A stretch of DNA of 64,000 bases from Diphasiastrum complanatum. Lineage: Eukaryota > Streptophyta > Lycopodiopsida > Lycopodiales > Lycopodiaceae. The stretch spans positions 32,181,683-32,245,682 of the forward strand of contig CM055101.1 in assembly GCA_029204225.1 (NCBI GenBank), read 5' to 3'. The number at the start of each line of letters is the position of its first letter. Positions within the stretch are counted from its first letter, which is position 1. A program made the position numbers and the translations under genes. The notes under the pieces were generated by a model. That model was not told the DNA's origin and searched no databases. It saw nothing but the letters and a program-made list of their open reading frames with translations. Below, in pieces: positions 11,222 to 24,646 of the stretch.

Positions 11222-13162
11222 AATCACTCAAGCAAATGGTTGCTTCAGCTCTTGTGTTACGGATCACGAATCATGATATATCTTATGTCGTGCAAACTGA
11301 CGCGAGTGATTCGGCGATAGGGGCAGTTCTTCTATAGGAGGATAGGCTGATAGCGTTTGAAAGCAAGAAACTCAATGGGCCTCAATTGCATTATACAACT
11401 CAGGAGAAGGAGTTATTTGTAGTGATACATGCACTTAAAACCTGGAGGCATTACCTTTATGGTAGTCAGTTTATAGTGTATACAGATCACTAACCTCTAA
11501 AGTACTTTTGTAATCAGAATGATCCAAGGGGTCATAAAACTCGCTGGGCTTATGCAGAAATTTGATCATGAGATCTGATGTGTCAAGGGCAGCTCTAACC
11601 AAGTTGCAGATGCGCTTAGTCGGATTGGTGAATTAAATGAACTTCCATTCACCCAGATTTCCACTAATCTATATCTTTCACTGAGAGGGAGGTGTGAATC
11701 GGATTCTCATTTTGGTCCCATTTGGAAGATGGTGGAGACAAGAAAAAATGAGAATGGAATAGAGATTTACTCACAGGCGTCTCAGGTTTCTAAGAAAGAT
11801 AAGAAGATAGCGGAACAGTTCTCTATCCGAGGTGGATTACTATTTCGGAATGGGAAAGTTTGTGTACCAGCGGATGATGAGTTAAAGCAAAGGATTCTTT
11901 ATGAGTGTCATGACATTCCCTGTGCATGTCATCTGGGTATACACAAGAATTTGGACTTGGTCAGAAGAGAGTTTTATTGGCCAAAACTCAAGCCATTTGT
12001 CGAGTCTTATGTGGTTAAATGTAGACATTGTCAGTTAGCCAAAGTTGAACGCTTGAAGACTGGAGAGTTGTTACATCCCCTAGATATCCCTCAGAAATGA
12101 TGGGAAAGTAAATCTATGGATTTTGTGGTTGGATTTCCAAGGACCCAACGCCAAAATAATTCTATTTGGATTCTGGTGGATAAGTTGACAAAGTTAGCTA
12201 CTTTTATACCAGTCAAGTCAACTACTAAGGCTTTGGATTTAGCCTAGATCTTTGTGGAAAGATTATTTAGGCTTTATGGACTGCCAAGTGATATAGTTAG
12301 TGATAGAGATCCTAAATTTATAGGTCACTTTTGGTCAATTGTATTCCATAAGCTAGAAACCTCGCTTAGTTTTAGTTCTTCATCATCCTGAATTAGATGG
12401 CCAGACTCAGAGAACTAATCAGACTATGAAGGATATGTTGAGAACATATGTGTCTCACAGGCAATCTCAGTGGGAAGATTACATTCCTTTGATTGAGTTT
12501 GCTTGTAATAGTAGGAAACATTATGCTACTGATTATAGTCTATTTATGCTAATGTACGGTTTCCAACCTAGATCTCCGGTAAATGTGGAGAAGAAGTCTG
12601 TTAAGATCCGAAAGTTGTGGATTTCTTACATGATATGCATGAAATGTTGCAAGTGGCCCGTGATTGTATCCGGAGTGCTCAGGATAGAGCTAAGTACTAT
12701 GCCAATCTTAAGAGGTATCCAGAGATTATAAAGTTGATGACTGGGTATATCTTAGAATACCTAAGGTTTCTAAGACTCTGCGTACAGGGAAGCATTATAA
12801 ATTGTCTACTAGATATTGTGGACTATTCCGGATTATAAAGAAAATTTGTTCTTTAGCTTATGACTAGATCTTCATAACAAGTCTACAGCTCACCATGTGT
12901 TTCATGTAGGCTGATTAAAATTAAGTTTACATGAAGATGACGTAGTTGGTTCAAAGGAAAATCTTACCGATTTGGAGAATTTATTGCTTAGTGTTCATTT
13001 GGAACCTGAAAAGGTACTCAGAACCAAAGATAAACAATTGAGACGTCGTTCTATCTCTGAGTGCTTGATCAGGTGGAAGAGATGGATTGAGGATGATGAT
13101 TCATGGGAGCGGATCGAAAGCATAAAGAAGAGCTTCCCTAGGTTTCATTGCAATTCATCATT
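11221..13162 (+). pseudogene. Ty3/gypsy RNase H, integrase and chromodomain (plus-strand half)
   Basis: Opens with ESLKQMVASALVLR, the end of RT. RNase H follows (VVQTDASDSAIGAVLL, TTQEKELFVVIHALKTW, VYTDH). The integrase zinc finger is at 11900-12060 (HLGIHKNLDLVRREFYWPK, CRHCQLAK). The core follows (SMDFVVGFP, DIVSDRDPKFIGHFW). Where the family usually has DGQTER the sequence reads DGQTQR, so the catalytic Glu is Gln. A chromodomain is at about 13045-13135 (ECLIRWKRWIEDDDSWE, IKKSFPRF), which marks the element as a chromovirus. Several stops and frameshifts. The missing gag-PR-RT half lies next to it in reverse orientation. Confidence 0.85.
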
Positions 13163-15331
13163 TCACTCAATAGGCGGACTAGGTTGACCTCTCTTATTCT
13201 TTTTATTACCTCTGTCTTTGGTTAAATTATCTAAAGGTGTCTCAACTTTTGCATACTCTTCAATTGACTTACGGAAGAAAACTGCAAAATCGAGAAAAGA
13301 TTTAACTTGTCTAACCATCTTCGGTATTGGCCACTCAAGCACTGTCTTGACCTTACTCTCGTCAATCTTCAACCCACTACGGGCGATCTTATGACCGAGG
13401 TACAATAACTCATGCTTAAAGAACACATTTAGATTCCTTAGCATATAGCTTCTCTTCTGAGAATTCTCAAGACAGTCTTAAGGTGATGCAAATGCTCCTT
13501 AAGCGTTCTACTATAGATGAGGATATCATCCAAGAATACAGTTACACATTGACCCAAATATGGACAAAAAAGATCGTTCATCATCTGTTGAAATGTGGCA
13601 GGTGCATTCATGAACCCAAAAGGAAGCACAAGAAATTCATAATGACTGAATCTCGTCCGAAAACTTGTCTTTTGCACATCACTCAGATGAATCCTAATCT
13701 GATGATATCTGGTTCTAAATTCTATCTTTGTGAAGTATTTGGCTCTACCTAATCGATCTACCAGGTCATCCATAAGAGGCAAAGGATATTTATTTTTAAT
13801 AATTACCTTATTCAACCCCTTATAGTCCACACACAACCTGAAGCTTCCATCTTTCTTCGATTTAAGAAGAACAGGAGCACCCCAAGGCGACTTACTTGGC
13901 TGAATGTAACCCATCTTCAGGTAATTTTCCATTTGCTTAGTAATCTCTATCTCTTCTTTTTGAGAGAACCTGTAAGGTTGTCTAGAGATAGGGCGACTAC
14001 CTGGAAGTAACTCTATCTTATGGTCTACCGATCTGGACTGCGGTATTCCATAAGGTAATTCTTCTGGAAATAAATCTTTAAATTCAAACAATATCTTATT
14101 CTTCTCAATTTGCTCCTGATCTAAGTCTACTGAGTTAAGAATCTTTGACAATTCACAACTACTTAGATGCATGTCAGATAATTCCAAAATTGGCTTAGCA
14201 AATAAAGAATAAGCTTCATTACTCGATATCTATGGTTACTGGCTTCAATTTCCAGGCTAAGTTTCTGCACAAGACCTGAGTTAATGAAAATATGAGTAGA
14301 TCCATTGTCCACTAAAATACTAACTTCATGTCCACTAAAATACTAAATCCATTGTCCACTAAAATACTAACTTTCAAACAAAATAATTCATTTGGCAAGA
14401 ATGAAGTAGTACTAAAAGAACAATTGCACTCACAATTAATTTTATTAATTTCCAGCTTAAGATTTTCTTTTCTTGGCATTTCAATAACTTGAGCTACACC
14501 TTTCTTTCGTTCTGGGCAAAATTTCATAACGTGTCTAGGCTTACTACAATGAAAACACACATTGGTCCTCCTAGTCTTTTTTCAAGTCAAATATTTTTTT
14601 TTGTCTAAATTCAAATGCAGCTTGATTCGTCAAAATACTTGGATTTTTTATTACCACAAACACTTTTCTTTCCTTTCTTCTAGCTGGGTCCGGATGATCC
14701 AAATGGATTAGCCTGTAATTGCTTTCTAGATGCCACCGTTGTGAAATCATACGCTTTCGCAACTCATACGACGTCATCGGAAGTTTGAAGCACATTACGC
14801 TTACATTCATTCTGATAATCTGCAAGCAGACCTAGGATACACTGCCACAGTGCCAGTTTTGCATCGAATGAGAGAACTTTATTCCATAATTCCATAAAAT
14901 CTTGCAGTTGTCTACAACCACAAACGACTTTCTGAACACTTCTATAAACTCATCCCATGTGGTACTAGGTTTTGGTTGAAGGTCACGCCACCATGACGAA
15001 GCTTTTCCATGGAAGAACAGAATAACACTCTCAAATTTTTTTCTTCAAGAATCCCGTGTAGATTAAAATAACCGGTTTACTTGGATAACTAGTCATCTAC
15101 AACCTCGAGTTTTTTCTCTTTCTTCTCCCCCAAAAATGGTTCAGGCTGAAATCCCAAATTTGGTGCGGATAAAGTTTTCACTTGATTTAACAGTATTTCC
15201 ATCTGTTGATCCCTAGCAATGTTCCTGTTGTTTATTCATTAAGTGCTTGGCTTAACGACTGGCAAATCTGCAGATAGGTAGACATGGGCACCTAGCCATC
15301 AAGAGCTGCTTTTGCATTATCATCTGCCATG
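13163..15331 (-). pseudogene. Ty3/gypsy gag, protease and RT (minus-strand half)
   Basis: Gag starts at ATG 15331 (MADDNAKAALDG, then an immediate stop). A CCHC zinc knuckle (CFHCSKPRHVMKFC) is at about 14560-14519. The protease site ILVDNGST is near 14300-14330. RT runs 14187-13438: [17 protein letters not shown], motif A as [13 protein letters not shown] (catalytic Asp changed to Glu), [13 protein letters not shown], and motif [11 protein letters not shown] intact. A frameshift at 13440 leads to the connection segment (LYLGHKI, VKTVLEWPIPK). The coding ends at 13163 (DRGNKKNKRG), almost exactly where the plus-strand half would continue. Confidence 0.85.
14301..14371 (-). repeat. Local triplication of the protease active-site segment
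   Basis: Three close copies of a CCACTAAAATACTAA unit (14309, 14332 and 14356) with variable spacers. On the minus strand each reads SILVD(N/M), the gypsy protease active-site segment. The third copy in reading order is out of frame with the first two. Confidence 0.75.
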
Positions 15332-16027
15332 TTGATTTCTTGAAATACAAAATGAGCTTAATTAGTTGAGATCCAAATCATCAACCAATAAGTGAAATAT
15401 TCAGGACCTTCATAACTAATGATATTACTCAATAAGGTCTTTCACTCAGTTAAGCAAATTTCACAAAATCAATATCAGACTGATTTAAACAACAACAACT
15501 TTCAGGATCAAGTTTAAAAAGTTACGAAAACTTGGATTTTTGAAATCCGTTCAAAATGGACCAATTGTGAAAATCGATTACAAAAATCGATTTATCAAAT
15601 TCACAAGCACTATCACATATCGAGATTATTTTGAAACATCCTGCATGCGTCAAACTTGACATGCATTGACTTTTTTGAAAAAAATAAAAATAAAATCGTA
15701 AATAGCCTATCCACTAGAAAATCTGTATTTTGATCTAGAATTTTCAAAAATAGCTTCATGCAAGAAATCTATTGATTACGCATGCAACATGCATCAAAGC
15801 ATGCATACAGGTCAATCCATACATTTCCATCAACAGACAAGCACCACACTGAAGTACAAGCATGCATGCATTAGAACATTTCCAAAATTTTTGTAAATCA
15901 GTTTAGTTCAAAAATTTCCAAATTTCAGACGGTCATAACTTTCTCTACAGGACACCAAATTGGTCACTGTAAAGCACAGTACGGAGGGAGATGGGTCTAC
16001 AAGGCACTTGCCACATCACCCTGTCAC
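15332..16027. other. 5' flank of the gypsy gag, no terminal repeat recognised
   Basis: AT-rich, with repeated ATGCATG motifs (15630-15880). This is where the PBS and 5' LTR of the minus-strand gypsy half should lie. I could not find a PBS-like TGGTATCAGAGC here, so the element is probably truncated or diverged. Confidence 0.3.
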
Positions 16028-16200
16028 AATACCACACTCAACCATCTATTGCATAGAAAATCAGCACACATAACAAAGGTTGATTCCAAAAAGATTTAGA
16101 AAGATTAACACCTAACCTCATGGCTTTGTCACCTTTACACGAAGTTCTATTCTTCCTCTTGGCCACTCCATTTTGTTGTGGTGTCCTTGTGTACTCCCCT
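16028..16200 (-). pseudogene. Short copia integrase fragment
   Basis: Minus strand, part of the integrase core end: TPQQNGVAKRKNR, then KAMRLGVNLSKSFWNQ. It matches the copia element at 21479-24217, including Lys where the DDE Glu should be (NGVAK instead of NGVAE), so it derives from the same sublineage. Confidence 0.75.
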
Positions 16201-19200
16201 TATTTCCAATGTGCCAATACACAACAAATCTAGGATTTGAAAATCAAGATAAAGATTCGGTTCTGAATCTCTTGTTCAGAGAGGTCCTCATGACATAGTC
16301 CCTCAACCATACCTGCATCTCAAGCTCTATCTTACAACATCTGCTATCAATGATGGTAGATTTTAGTGTCACCAACCTTGCCTTGTTTTGACAAGGGCAT
16401 GTAAGAGTAAGTCACATTACTCTACACAACAAATGACATATTGCAACTATCAAGGTGAATTATACATGTTGATGAATGACTCTTTGTTTGACAAGTGCTC
16501 TATGGCTTTTACTCTCTGTAACATTGGTATCTTCCTTGTTTATTTTTTTGTCATTTTTTGATTTTAGTAATTTCTTCTAGATGCATGTCTTTTTCTAGAT
16601 TTGTTTTTAGTTCATCAAGGATAGCCATGTAGCGTATCTCAAGAATAACTTGTCATTCATCTATCAATCTTCAAATCACCTTATATAGAGTTTCTGATTT
16701 TTGCACATCCACCAAATCTGCACAGTTTATATCACGTCCGAGTTGATTCTTGTATCTCATTGTCATATTCATCTTCAAGTCCACTACAGCAAGATCGAAA
16801 CAAATTTAGTTAAAATTTGTTCAATCTTTAGTCCAGTCACATGTTCAACGTGTTTCAACTACGTGTTTCACACGTCGATCCAATCCCGAGCATGAACAGT
16901 TACAAGCAACAACATCGGGACCAACAGATTTTTTTTTTTTGGGGGGGGGAAGAGTGGATATGCAGGCATCCACTAGAGCAGCCACATTGCCAGCAACACC
17001 ATCAACAAGATCGACAGCCAAGGTCACGAATCAAAGAAGATAATGATAAGGCTAAGAAGACAGATGGGCAATCCGAAGCAACTCAATCAGAAAAAGTACC
17101 CCAGTCACGACGAAGATCTTTCAAAAAAGAGAAACACAAGTATTGGGAAATCGGTCTCCTTCTTCAACCAACCTCTCATCATACATCTCCATCCATTCTC
17201 ATGCCTATCGTCCACACCATCTACCATTGTCACTACCACCCTTCTTTCCATCTGTTTGTTTGTCATCAATTTACTGTTATTCTGAGAAATCCCCAGTTTT
17301 TTATAGTCTTACCGAAGCAGCTGATAGATCATTGCAAGTGTCTTGCGGAGACCAACTACCACCTACATTGCTTGATCAGCCGAAAAAGATCTAAGAAGGA
17401 GACGAAACAGCCAGAAGAAATAAAGAGAAAGATCCAAGAAGCTGAGGAGGAAAGGACAAAACTTAAGCAACAGATGAGTCAGATCAATCTTGATCAAGAG
17501 AGACTCTCTAGAGCAATGATAGTTGAATCCCCTCTTATGAAGCCCAAAGAGATCCAAAAGTAATGGATCAAAAGAAAGAGCTGCAGAAAAAAAAAAGATG
17601 AAGACAACCGTGAACCTGCAAATAAAGTGAGCTCCTCACCCAGCAAGTGGTGGTCAAAGCTCGACATTGCAAGGGTCCAAGGCTGCAACTGTAGAAGTAT
17701 CAGTTCCTTCACCCTATCACCAAGCCTTCATCGTGTTTCCTTACCGTTACCAAACCACTCATCCAAATCTATTCCTACCACCAAATTTTTGTTGATGAGT
17801 CCATCCCCTTGAGACTGATAATCGAAATTTGTGCAACCTGCAGATCGAAGGTTTCCTTTAAGAATGGGACCTCAATTGAGCGGAGAACTGCGGAAACACC
17901 CAGAAGCAAATGGAGGACACATACCTCCCAAAAGTTAGAATCTACCAAGAAACCGAAGATAAAACCGTCAATGGCATATACAAGTGACAAAACAAAGAGA
18001 CACATGGAAAGCACTCGAGCTTGCAAGTTGTGAAGCTGCTGACAGCTCTCCAATTTTGAGAATGTCAACCACCTATAGCAATAAGACATTCTGATCTAAT
18101 TGCAGCAATTTGTGAAAACAATTTTTGTGATAAAGACTGGCGACAACAAGCACTTGGTTTTATGTGAGTGAACAAGGATCTACGCTTTTCCAAGTGACAA
18201 TCGAGGGTGCCAATAGCAGAGCAATATCATCCAATATGGGTTGCAATGGGTTCTGCAAGACATTAGGGGTGGGATGATGTTGGCTAATTCTGACGAATCC
18301 CCAAGATACTCGGACAGAGCAACGCACCTCTCACCTTAGACTGAGGAGGTCTCTGAGAAGACGAGATGAACAAAGATTGAGAGCCAAGTATGAGAACTGA
18401 GGAATACTAGTTAGTAATGACAAGCCAGAACTGTGTAAGCCTTGTGGTGAATCCCGAAAGATGGAATGACCATGTAGGAACTAGTATTTCTAGGCAAATG
18501 TAATAAATGCAAGTAGACCTCTCTTAAAGAAAGTAGAACGAGCCACCCTTTGATGGTGACCTCTAGTGGAGAGCATTATTCCACTTGTAATTTGAGAAAT
18601 GTGGAAATTCCACTAGGATGCCACCTAAGGGGCCCTCTTGCTTATTTAAGCGACTCCCTCTTTGTGAAGAGGAGCTTTTTGTGTATTGTATCTACTCCAT
18701 GCTGAAATGAGAAGAGCCTTCACGAGTTTGGTGCATCCATTGAGCTCCTTGATCATGCTTGTTTCTTGAGTGATGCATTCATGATCTTGCCCTTCCCTCC
18801 TTTGTGTGTGGTTGTGGATTGTAGAGTGGATTAGATTTGCTGCTTTCCTAGAGTGGATTAGTCTTCTTTTCTTGTTTGTGGATTAATGTAGGAGCCAACA
18901 TTTAGGTAAACTAAATAGGCTAGAAATGTGGTATAAATCTTGCATATCCTCCAACATTCTAGTTCTTGATGTTCTTGGGATGTCCAAGAATCAAAAGCTG
19001 GTTGGTTTCTTGATTCTTGGACTTCTAAAGTGCTGTAGATTAATTCTCATTTCTTGTTTTGTCAACTAATGCAAGTGTAGCTCAGTGTTAGTATATTGTA
19101 GGATTTGATTCGGTTCATTTTTAGAGTAGGTAGCTGTAGAATCTATTGAATGTTCATTTGGGCTGCATGCTGATCTGTAAATGAATGTTCATGGCTTGCA

Positions 19201-19390
19201 TCTCTGTTTGAATGTGAGTGTTTTCAAGAGAGAACGACCCTGAGTTGTCCTATGATAGGCAGGACAAAAAATACTACAACGTTGATCTATTCTCTTCTGT
19301 CTGATTTTGGGCTTTGAACAAGAACGAATAACTTAAGCAAGAGCCCACTGCCTCTGTTGACAGGCAGAAGAAGAAGTAATTGAAATGCCC
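16201..19390. other. Unassigned stretch with charged open frames and an LTR-like part
   Basis: No recognised domain. A 240-codon plus-strand frame (16841-17563) is low in conserved features. Its C-terminal end is a charged helical segment (QEAEEERTKLKQQ) that could be a coiled coil, but a homopolymer run at 16929-16949 and the lack of a family match argue against a real gene. From about 18470 to 19250 the sequence has LTR character: AT-rich with TTATTTAAG at about 18647 followed by pyrimidine-rich sequence. I found neither its ends nor a partner. Confidence 0.25.
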
Positions 19391-19870
19391 ACTCTGATTC
19401 CATGTCGTAAAACATGGGGATGACCGGCAGCGGAAGCTCGAAGCTTTGAGTGTAGGCGTGTAGGAACGGAAACGCAACAGTTAGCAGCAAAAATATATAA
19501 GAAGAATGATTCATACAAATTGCGCAAATGAACAATATAGTAGTGAGACAAAAATTGCACTCTGATTAATATCAACAGTGTACAATGGCTTGAAGTAATA
19601 ACTTCAGTTTGTTGAGCGTGATAATGTTGGCTATAGATAACTCTGATTGAAAAAGAACTCTTACATAGCTTGATTCAGCTAGTATATATATTTACAAGTG
19701 TCGAGAGACAAATATCTTATAATCCTTAATTGCCCTACTCCAGTTTTGTATATGTACATAGGTTGGTAACCACCTTTAGGATATTTGTTTGTTCAGCTGT
19801 TTTAGGGTTTATGATAAGTTGGCGACGTCGGTCTACCAAAGTAGCAAAAACCCAAAGGTGCCCTTAGACT
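19391..19870 (-). repeat. Possible LTR with degenerate Met PBS
   Basis: On the minus strand TGGAATCAGAGT (19402-19391) differs from the copia PBS at two positions. The sequence beyond it shares GCAGCGGAAG and a GGTAACCxCC block with 42400-42800, which also sits next to a PBS-like site. The ends are not defined. Confidence 0.3.
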
Positions 19871-20239
19871 GAAGGCATTAATCCGATTCAGCCACTTTCT
19901 GAAAAGTTTTTAATTTTTTTGGAAGTTCTCTGGAGTGGTGTTGGATGGAATTTGGCGGCTACAGTGGCGGATGCAAATCGGCGGGGACAATGATGGATGC
20001 AATGGCGGTTGGAAATTGGTGAATGCAAACTCATCGGATGAAATCTCGACGGCTGAAAATGTGTAGGATGCAAAATGGAATATTGATGGCAGATGCACAA
20101 ATGCAATTTGGTAATATACTGGCGGATGGAAACACAAAATGGAATTAGTAACCTTTGACCTTTTACTGTACTACTTCTAGATAATGATTCAAATTTCAAA
20201 CTTGTTCCAGATTGTCCACACAATCCCTAGAGAATTCTT

Positions 20240-20650
20240 CTTATTCGAAAAGTTCCAATTAGGTATCTTACTCTGAATCTGTCTGAAATTACTTTCAGAC
20301 CAAATCTCATTTCTATACCGCAGTTGGTTCTCTTCAAAAAACTATGCAACCAACAGATTCCCAAATAGAATTTTATCCCACCAATTCACCCCTCCTTTTA
20401 AGAAAATTATAAATTTCCATAAAAGTTAATTGAAAAGATGATATATGAAAATATCTAAATCCTAGAAAAGTCAGTAATAAGTGCTTCCACTAAAGGATTT
20501 ACCTTATTACACACAGGACTTTTCCTTCAAATAAAAAATGCAATTTTAACCCTATTCATGCCAAAACAAGATGCCTAATGCAAGCTAACATCCATCCAAA
20601 CATGTTGCATATGAGAAATTGGCATAGCTCCTCAGCAACGGTGCCAAAAT
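20240..20650 (-). mobile_element. Leader fragment of a gypsy-type element with Asp-tRNA PBS
   Basis: On the minus strand TGGCACCGTTGCTGAGG (20646-20630) matches the plant tRNA-Asp PBS at 14 of 17 positions. It lies 4 bases inside an LTR end (CCACTACA, 20651). The leader part 20330-20540 is similar to 7340-7490 inside the non-autonomous element (shared CAAATAGAATTTTAT and TAATAAGTGCTTCCAC). That copy lacks about 70 bp present here. Confidence 0.55.
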
Positions 20651-21478
<828 letters not shown>

Positions 21479-24217
21479 ACTAGGGTTAGATTTACCTCGA
21501 TATCCGCAAACCCTCCAACATCAGTAGGAATGCAAACCTTGTAGGCTTTACTCACCTCACTATATCCAACAATTATACCTTTCCTTGAATATGGATCCTC
21601 CTTTGTCTTATCATCAAGAGTTATATTGACATAGCGAGTACATCCAAAAGTTTTAAGAAATTTGACACTCAGCCTCCTCTTGAATAGCATCTCAAAAGGT
21701 GTTCTTCCATCCAATATAGCACTCGGCCACCTATTGCACAGAAAGTTAGCACACAACAAAGCTTGATCCCAAAATGGTTTTGGAAGATTAGCACCTAACC
21801 TCATGGCTTTGGCACTTTCACATAAGTTCTATTCTTCCTCTTGGCCACTCCATTTTGTTGTGGTGTCCTTGGAGTTTTGTACTCTCTCCTGATCCCATGC
21901 TCATCACAAAAAGCCTTAAACTTGGTAGATATGTACTCTCCACCCTTGTCACTCCTTAAGCACTTGATCCTTGTGGAATATTGGTTCTCCCTTGCATTCT
22001 TGGACTTAACAAAGACATCATACACTTCATCTCTGCTCTTTAGTAGATAGATCCAACAAAATCTATTAAAATCATCAATGAAAGTTACATACATCTTAGC
22101 TCCACTATTGCTAATTGTAGTAATTCCATGAATATCCAAATGTACAACTTGAAAAGGCATTGTAGATCTAGTATAAGGTAGTCCATGTAACTTTGACAAA
22201 GCACAAGAATCACAAACATGATAGATGTTACTTAAGGAACTTGGAAAACCAATCACAACTTGCTTCTTAGCCATTACCCTCCAATGACTTGAAGTTGAGG
22301 CGTCCCATCCTTTTATGCCAAACCTCTTGAATAGGTATTTGCTCACTTGCCACAAATCCAACTTGGTTAGCAATTACACAAGCATCTAGTTTGAACAACT
22401 TCCCTTGTCTTTTTTCTTTTGCAATCAAGATATCCTTCCTTTTGATCATGCAAGCATCTCCATTAAACTCAACTTTAAACCTTTACTTAGCAATTGACTC
22501 ACACTAAGTAGATTCTTGGTAGTGGAAGGTATGAACAAAACATCCAAATGAATATTCCTATTTGCAGAGAGAGAAGTAGGAATTGTGCCAATCCCTTTGA
22601 TTGCACACTCACCATCATCGGCCATGTGGATCACCTTCTTGTCATCTTCATATGCCAACAAAGAAGTGAAGTACTCTTTGTGGAAAGTCATGTGTGAGCT
22701 TGCACCACTATCAATCCACCATGGATCTAGATCTCTATCATTAGCAAGCATACATGAAGACATCACAAAAGCATCGTCATTTGAGTTTTGAACATCCAAA
22801 CCGTCTTCATCATGAGAAAGATTACCTTGCTTGTCACCTTGATCTCTCTTCTTCTTGTAGCACTCACTTGAAAAGTGTCTTCTGATGCCACAATAGAAGC
22901 ACTTTAGCTTTGACCTATCTTTCTTTTTGACATTTGAAGAAGCCTCCCCTTGATCTTGCCCTTTAGACCACTTACTTTTGTTTTTGCCCTTGATGAACAT
23001 AGCCTTCTCTCCAACTTGAAATGTTGATGAAGATCCACCTCTTGCTTGAAGTCTATATTTTTCATTGTTCAAGATATTTTGAAGATCAATCAAACTTGGC
23101 AAAGTTCTTTGAATGGCAAGACTTTGTACAATGTTAGCATGAGCATCCAACAAACCATTAAGAATAACTTGAACAAGCTCTCCTTCCTTAATGCTCTCAT
23201 CAATGCAAGATAACTCATCGTTCAAAGCCGTCACTCTCAAAACAAAAATATTTGGACATTCTTTACTCTTTTGCAAACTTCGAAAGATTTGTCTTCTTAG
23301 AGTCAACACTCTAGAAGTAGACTTGGATTCATAAAGCTTCTTTAATGAATCCCAAACATCCTTTGATGAAGTTCTTTACCAACTTCCTTGAGAAGTTGGT
23401 TGGTAACATTCGTCTTTATCATGTGTAGGGCTCTTTTAGATCTCTTGTCATACCTCAACTGTTCATGTTGTATTTCTGGCCTCTCCTCCAAACCTGCAAC
23501 AATATCCAAAACATCATTCATCTCAATAAGTGATTCCATCCTCACTTTCCACAATGAATAGTTGCTTGAGGTAAGCCTATCATTGCCTTCCAACATGTAT
23601 CCACTTGATGTAGTCATGTTGCAATGACTTGATCCTTCTCTTTCAACCTGTTCCAATGCACAAAGCACTCTCTTAAAATACAGCAAATGTTTCCAAAAAT
23701 AAATCACAAATATATGGAACCTCTCAATTCTCTTCTAGCTCTTATATCTAGCGAATCAACACATAGAATGTAGAAATCTTGATCAACCTATGATCTATCC
23801 TCAATCTAATGACTCTTGCTATTCCATAAGATTGAAACACACTCTAATGAAGTTCAGTAACCTAACAAACTATTGATCCAATCAAAATTACGATTTTGAC
23901 AAAATCGCAAAAAATTGAATATTTCAAATTCTACATGCAATTGCCAATAACTTGATATAGAATCTTGTAGCCTCAAGTGAGACCTTCCTAATGCATCCAA
24001 AATCGGCCATTTCCAGTAAGTATGGTGTGAAATCGAAATTCCTCAAGTTCAATAACCTAAAATGAGTTTTGATCTACAAAAGATCCAATCTACATATGCA
24101 AGAAACTCGATTTTTGGGTAGAAGTCAATCTAGCATGCTCCAGCATTGATATCTCCTCCAAATCCTTGATAGATGTGCCTGATCCTTTCAAAACCTGCAA
24201 CACAAGCTCTGATACCA
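21479..24217 (-). pseudogene. Copia gag-protease-integrase, 3' truncated
   Basis: Minus-strand element. Gag starts at ATG 23617 (MTTSSGYMLEGNDRLTSS). A frameshift or deletion near 23310-23345 leads to the gag middle (LTLRRQIFRSLQKSKE), zinc knuckle CFYCGIRRHFSSEC and an intact protease site (WWIDSGASSHMT). The integrase is frameshifted near 22450 and 21801. It keeps both core Asp residues (FIDDFNRF, CLRSDKGGEY) but has Lys for the third catalytic residue (NGVAKRKNR). Coding ends at about 21497 (AYKVCIPT) where an LTR begins. RT and RNase H are absent. The PBS TGGTATCAGAGC is at 24217-24206, next to the 5' LTR. It is a close sister of the element at 24647-28588. Confidence 0.9.
24206..24217 (-). 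other. Primer-binding site of the minus-strand copia
   Basis: TGGTATCAGAGC on the minus strand, directly after the LTR end TTCACA (24218). Confidence 0.9.
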
Positions 24218-24632
24218 TGTGAAGAATTTCAGATTATTTAAGATCCGATTCCATAACTTGATCTATGGCTAGAAATAGATCACCTCTACCAATCCTACCA
24301 ATGTAGAAAAATCAACATCTACTCAATGAAAGAGATGCAAACTTGATAAGAAACTGATCAAACATCAAACATAAGATATGAAGAAGTTGTTGTCTGTACA
24401 AAAATAGTAAGCTACTATATTTCACACATGTGGATCCAAAAATAACATAAAATAAGCATTCTACACACAAGATTGCAAGATATCCCAAATATTTTGCACC
24501 AATGGATAAATGAACCCAAGAGAACTCATGTATAAGCATGAAGTGAGATAAGAGAGAGAGAATGTGTCCCTTCCCATGAGTTATATCCTTTTATAACAGG
24601 TCCAAACCTAATTTGAAACCTGGTTTCCCTCC
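24218..24632 (-). repeat. 5' LTR of the minus-strand copia, U3 missing
   Basis: On the minus strand it ends TTCACA at the PBS. From about 24632 (GGAGGGAAACC) it is collinear with 24880-25282 of the sister LTR, including TATAAAAGG (24595-24587). The upstream U3 part present in the sister is absent, so the LTR is cut close to the start of the neighbouring element. Confidence 0.75.
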
Positions 24633-24646
24633 ACAACTGAAAAACT

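Noticed and set aside
16841-17563. 240-codon plus-strand open frame
   Set aside because: Mixed composition, homopolymer-dependent start region and no recognisable domain; kept only as part of an unassigned stretch.
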